Positions 61,801-64,000 of a stretch of DNA of 64,000 nucleotides are shown here, piece by piece; the first letter of the stretch is position 1, and each line of letters opens with the position of its first letter. The stretch is from an uncultured Bacteroidales bacterium. GTDB lineage: Bacteria; Bacteroidota; Bacteroidia; Bacteroidales; Paludibacteraceae. The stretch lies in contig ONQO01000013.1 in NCBI GenBank assembly GCA_900319995.1, positions 1-64,000 of the forward strand, in the 5' to 3' direction. Position numbers and translations under genes: made by a program. The notes beneath the pieces are model-generated. The model was not told the origin of the DNA and made no database searches. It saw nothing but the letters and a program-made list of their open reading frames with translations.

Positions 61801-64000
61801 TGTATTTCATCGGATGTACCGTACGTTTTGCTGTCGTATATCTTCAGCACATAACCCGTATTCTCCGGATAGTTCATCCAGTAACCCTCGTTGTAGTAGT
61901 CGCATTGATTTTTCGTGTATGATTTATTGGTAAGCGGGACAAACATCGGAAGGGCAGATTTGTGATCTCCGCGACGTACAACCTTTGTTTTCCAGAACCA
62001 ATCATTGTTGTGTTGATTTGCTTCCGTGAATACGACATTTGTACGGGTCGTGTAACCGGCTCCTGTGTAATCGAAGTACCATATATTAGTGCCTTCAATC
62101 TGGGTCATATGACCATGCTCCTGTTCCCAATAAGGCTTATGGTCTCCGTTAAATGCTTGGTCTTTCTTTGCTCCGGAGCCATAAGTATCGCTCCAGTACT
62201 CGTTTGAATTATAGAAATATACATAGACATCACTCCAACCAAGCGTATTGTTGAAGTAAATCATGTTCTTCTTCGTATAAACAGCCGTTATTTGTCCGTC
62301 GTAAATGGCGGTGTACGAAATGGTGGCGGTACCTGCTGAACCGGCGCTACCTGCTGTGCCGCTTGCCAGAGTAACACCGTCGCCCAATACCCAGTGGTGG
62401 AAACTGTAACCGATGATATTCGGTGCAGTAATACTCGTACCCTCCAACGGTTTGCCGGGGCTGGTTGTGGATGCCTTGATGACATCATCGCCGCACTTGT
62501 ACAAGATTGTCACGGTGTGTTCGCCTGCCACAGTGAAGATGACGGTATCTGCGTCTAACAAGGTTCCTCCGTCGCAACTGGTGCCCGTTCTCAAAGTGGC
62601 AACAACCTTGTAGTTTCCGCTCACTGTCGGAGCACGGAAAGATACGGAATTGCCTTCACCCGGAGTAAAGCTCGGCTGCGGCTCAACAGGGTTATTGTTG
62701 TTTTGCAGCAGGAACCAGCATATCTTCGTATTGCCTTCCGGACTCGGACTCAAGGTCGGTGTTGCGGTTACCGTACTCGGACTTTCCTCCGTCCACGGAG
62801 CCACTACTGCCGCTGCTAAGTCAACCGTAATCTCTGCTTTCTTATAGTACGCATAGAGGGTAACATTGTCATCCACATCCCAATTGGTTACGCTGGCTCC
62901 TGTACCATCATAGTACTGTGTGCCGCTACCGCCTGCTGCGGAATAGTATCCCATAAAGCCATAGCCCGCTGTCGCTTTCGGCAAAATAGCTATTGCCGGC
63001 ATTTCTGCGTCGTAAGTAGTTGTTACACTATTAGTCGGAGGCGTGCTGGTGATGTCGCCGTGATTGGTCTCGTCATAGTCCAACGTCACGGTATAACTCT
63101 TCGCCGTCCATTTGGCGTAGAGGGTGTAGGTCGGATTCACATTGTTCCAGTTTTGAGTGCTGGAACCATCAGCATTGTAATATTGTGGACCACTTCCACC
63201 GGGATCTCCCCAATATCCACCGAACGTATAACCTGTCTTTTCCGGCAAAGTAATTGCCGGCATCGCTGCATCGTAAGTAGCCGTCACTTCTGTCGTGCCG
63301 GAAGTAGTTGCATCTTGGTTGTTCAAAGTAATCGTTGTTTGCTTCGGAGTAAAGTTTGCTTGAATCGTTGCTGCGGCGGTCGGACGGAATTTTGTATTAG
63401 CCGTCGTAGAAGTGGTGCTCGTTCCTGAAGCACCAAAGTAACCGCTTCCGGAAGTAATAGTCCAATTCGTAAAGTTATATCCGGTGTTCGGACTTGCCGT
63501 AATATCGCCGCCGGTTACTTGTCCCATAGAAGTTGCACTCGCCGGAGTGGCACTACCGCCGGCAGACGCAGTTGCTGTTACATTATACGTATTCTCGGTA
63601 TATTTCGCAACAACTGTAGTGTTGGCGTTGATAGTTGTGGTATATGTACTTCCTGTTCCCAGACTTGAACCGCTTCCATTCTCCCAACGATACCAACTAT
63701 ATCCGGTCTTTGCATCCTCGTGGGTAAAGGTCATACTTGTTCCTGCCACTACAGAACCACCGCTTGCTAAGCTCGGACTTGTAGTGATTGCATTGGCTGC
63801 ACCGGAAGGTGAAACAGAGTAGGTAACAGTATATTTTGTCGGGAAGGTAACAGTGATTTTTGGTGTCGCTGTTGAATAATCCACTTTAATCTCGTATGTT
63901 CCGGCAACATCGGCACAAATCTGAATGTTTGCACCGGATGTAGTTAAACTTTGGTTGGCCGAAGTACTCCGCTTCCACCAATATGAACCATCAGCTGTAA
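58881..64000 (-). CDS. Giant InlB-repeat, starch-binding-like secreted protein, start outside window
   Basis: The frame stays open to the window end (1,706 codons visible); a GTG at 63884 is not taken as the start because TADGSYWWKRST and further codons precede it in frame. Visible N-terminal part: divergent InlB/Listeria-Bacteroides-type repeats (TGYTFGGYWGDPGGSG..YYNADGSS; TLYAKWTAKSYTVTLDYDE). A region resembling starch-binding module 26 follows (NMIYFNNTLGWSDVYVYFYN; TNIWYFDYTGAGY), then long beta-rich segments with Trp-rich patches (YWDEWYIEYYDGETRAKNGY). Tail: RKVVIDGLLYIVKDGQMYDA then TGKHCK. Probably a surface protein that binds a glucan; the role is inference. Confidence 0.83.
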   Translation of the reverse strand, partial: TADGSYWWKRSTSANQSLTTSGANIQICADVAGTYEIKVDYSTATPKITVTFPTKYTVTYSVSPSGAANAITTSPSLASGGSVVAGTSMTFTHEDAKTGYSWYRWENGSGSSLGTGSTYTTTINANTTVVAKYTENTYNVTATASAGGSATPASATSMGQVTGGDITASPNTGYNFTNWTITSGSGYFGASGTSTTSTTANTKFRPTAAATIQANFTPKQTTITLNNQDATTSGTTEVTATYDAAMPAITLPEKTGYTFGGYWGDPGGSGPQYYNADGSSTQNWNNVNPTYTLYAKWTAKSYTVTLDYDETNHGDITSTPPTNSVTTTYDAEMPAIAILPKATAGYGFMGYYSAAGGSGTQYYDGTGASVTNWDVDDNVTLYAYYKKAEITVDLAAAVVAPWTEESPSTVTATPTLSPSPEGNTKICWFLLQNNNNPVEPQPSFTPGEGNSVSFRAPTVSGNYKVVATLRTGTSCDGGTLLDADTVIFTVAGEHTVTILYKCGDDVIKASTTSPGKPLEGTSITAPNIIGYSFHHWVLGDGVTLASGTAGSAGSAGTATISYTAIYDGQITAVYTKKNMIYFNNTLGWSDVYVYFYNSNEYWSDTYGSGAKKDQAFNGDHKPYWEQEHGHMTQIEGTNIWYFDYTGAGYTTRTNVVFTEANQHNNDWFWKTKVVRRGDHKSALPMFVPLTNKSYTKNQCDYYNEGYWMNYPENTGYVLKIYDSKTYGTSDEIQSIPFEFTADKTMPMSLTVELNANREYGFEIHRADGSSYGNNTKVMKINDSGDNGSPWAATSGQRTGLKTSVAGEYIFTLSFGNNGGYNYLVGVHYPVAVNDYRIVYNDRVKWSHNAVHDASWHHPSRAIHKEDGAKDTVSFYVSKAAGASASMKFQYASSITGEGVVTWSDVASGNIDLSSITKSGVYNFILTQSAGSISVEKIEPYTGAYYIRTDCAGSTKWDNYRAADHQMTYSEFSKSRETNKFGDLFSHYYTKWCPRGTNIKFCIANDYSSCVSDTLIQDDAFDGSISDFENVDEYGTLKNHGEGDATADPYSANIRFMYDEANNRVKRAYVAAATNVTKRFLVLQGDDKLKDKNGNAIPVTTNLEENAVLFQDDQNWIYETTVKAIPGARIRIYANYLVGLTEQATQFFCGASGDWDEAHTVELLGGSGSTPMLVRVIYDFKTNRLVCAWMPDGTDIDGEHAINADIMVVREHQDAAQTITFANDESKLSKVKTVYGAMKFNRWILNNRQHPEDVNPDHCRAANIESDLSTYHRVLPPAEQKSIYERSLYFISFPFRVKLSEVFGFGKYWDEWYIEYYDGETRAKNGYWKDSPPNWKYVTTDMLNSFYLEPNVGYILGLDLDYMQAENTTFWANGISNVELYFPSQESIETIGRTAVTMPALGDEYLCTIKRNTAEGDRRVKDSYWRCIGVPGYSSYNNTLTVDGSNEFSWQTNTVWRDDFKDYPFLYEWNMTDNTLTAQSTNRYNFKAMHAYLVQNGNEIHWSAISATPVSPIVARNRAASQTEYLWRLTMECDGKEEDQAFIRMTDEENVTDGFDFGQDLVKEYNNQRSDLYTYIGYERAAANSMPLHTEETTSIPVGVSIEKGGEYTFAMPDGTSGVGITLIDSETGAQTNLSAGFTYTVNFEKGDYNNRLYLEISPVSQISTGVDEVASDHVQGTKARKVVIDGLLYIVKDGQMYDATGKHCK

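Noticed and set aside
63884..63886. GTG start of the InlB-repeat giant
   Set aside because: The frame continues upstream without a stop to the window end with protein-like sequence and no signal peptide at this point.

Overview
The window comes from the chromosome of a Bacteroidales-type member of the Bacteroidota, probably an uncultured gut or rumen lineage. Four observations support this. Nearly every transcription unit has a Bacteroidetes promoter (TTTG, 20 bases, TAnnTTTG). Ribosome binding sites are A-rich instead of Shine-Dalgarno-like. Large secreted repeat proteins end in a common C-terminal tail of the kind expected for type IX secretion (T9SS) cargo. The housekeeping proteins (Mpl-type ligase, PepD, type I asparaginase, an RprY-like regulator, a Tgt without zinc cysteines) are of the Bacteroidales kind. 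No rRNA, tRNA, CRISPR array or transposase gene was recognised.

Layout. 0-1.7 kb: a leftward pair, ddl and a polyprenyl synthetase that runs off the edge. 1.6-8.6 kb: a 2,276-residue Fn3/cleaved-adhesin surface protein with a 46-residue microprotein gene just downstream. 9.0-10.3 kb: an NhaC-type antiporter. 10.6-22.0 kb: a rightward run of four secreted proteins and a second microprotein of the same kind. 22.0-26.9 kb: an accessory island with a VapE/VirE-type helicase, a small basic protein, four small proteins sharing an N-terminal pattern, a smalltalk-like lipoprotein, inverted repeats and two copies of a MITE-like repeat. 27.2-35.0 kb: housekeeping genes (typA, a shortened and split trigger factor, an Mpl-like ligase, a 5'-nucleotidase, dCMP deaminase, an S41 protease). 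35.0-37.6 kb: leftward pepD and asparaginase. 37.7-40.6 kb: a response regulator with an altered phosphoacceptor, rpe and a short ComEC. 40.6-50.9 kb: a small secreted protein, a 2,299-residue IgGFc-binding-like protein with an overlapping outer-membrane protein gene, and xseA. 51.5-55.9 kb: three more secreted proteins. 56.1-64.0 kb: leftward lptF/G, tgt, panD and a very large InlB-repeat protein whose start lies outside the window.

About half of the DNA encodes exported proteins built by shuffling a few modules: two kinds of N-terminal module, Fn3 plus cleaved-adhesin pairs, a pre-terminal module of about 220 residues, and a 27-residue C-terminal tail found on eight proteins. Two of these tails are nearly identical in DNA past the stop codon, which indicates recent exchange. 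The items least explained by known annotation are the microproteins paired with the giant adhesins, the VapE island with its small-protein family and palindromic control or replication-like sites, the dispersed repeat families, and the trigger factor that lacks its PPIase domain.
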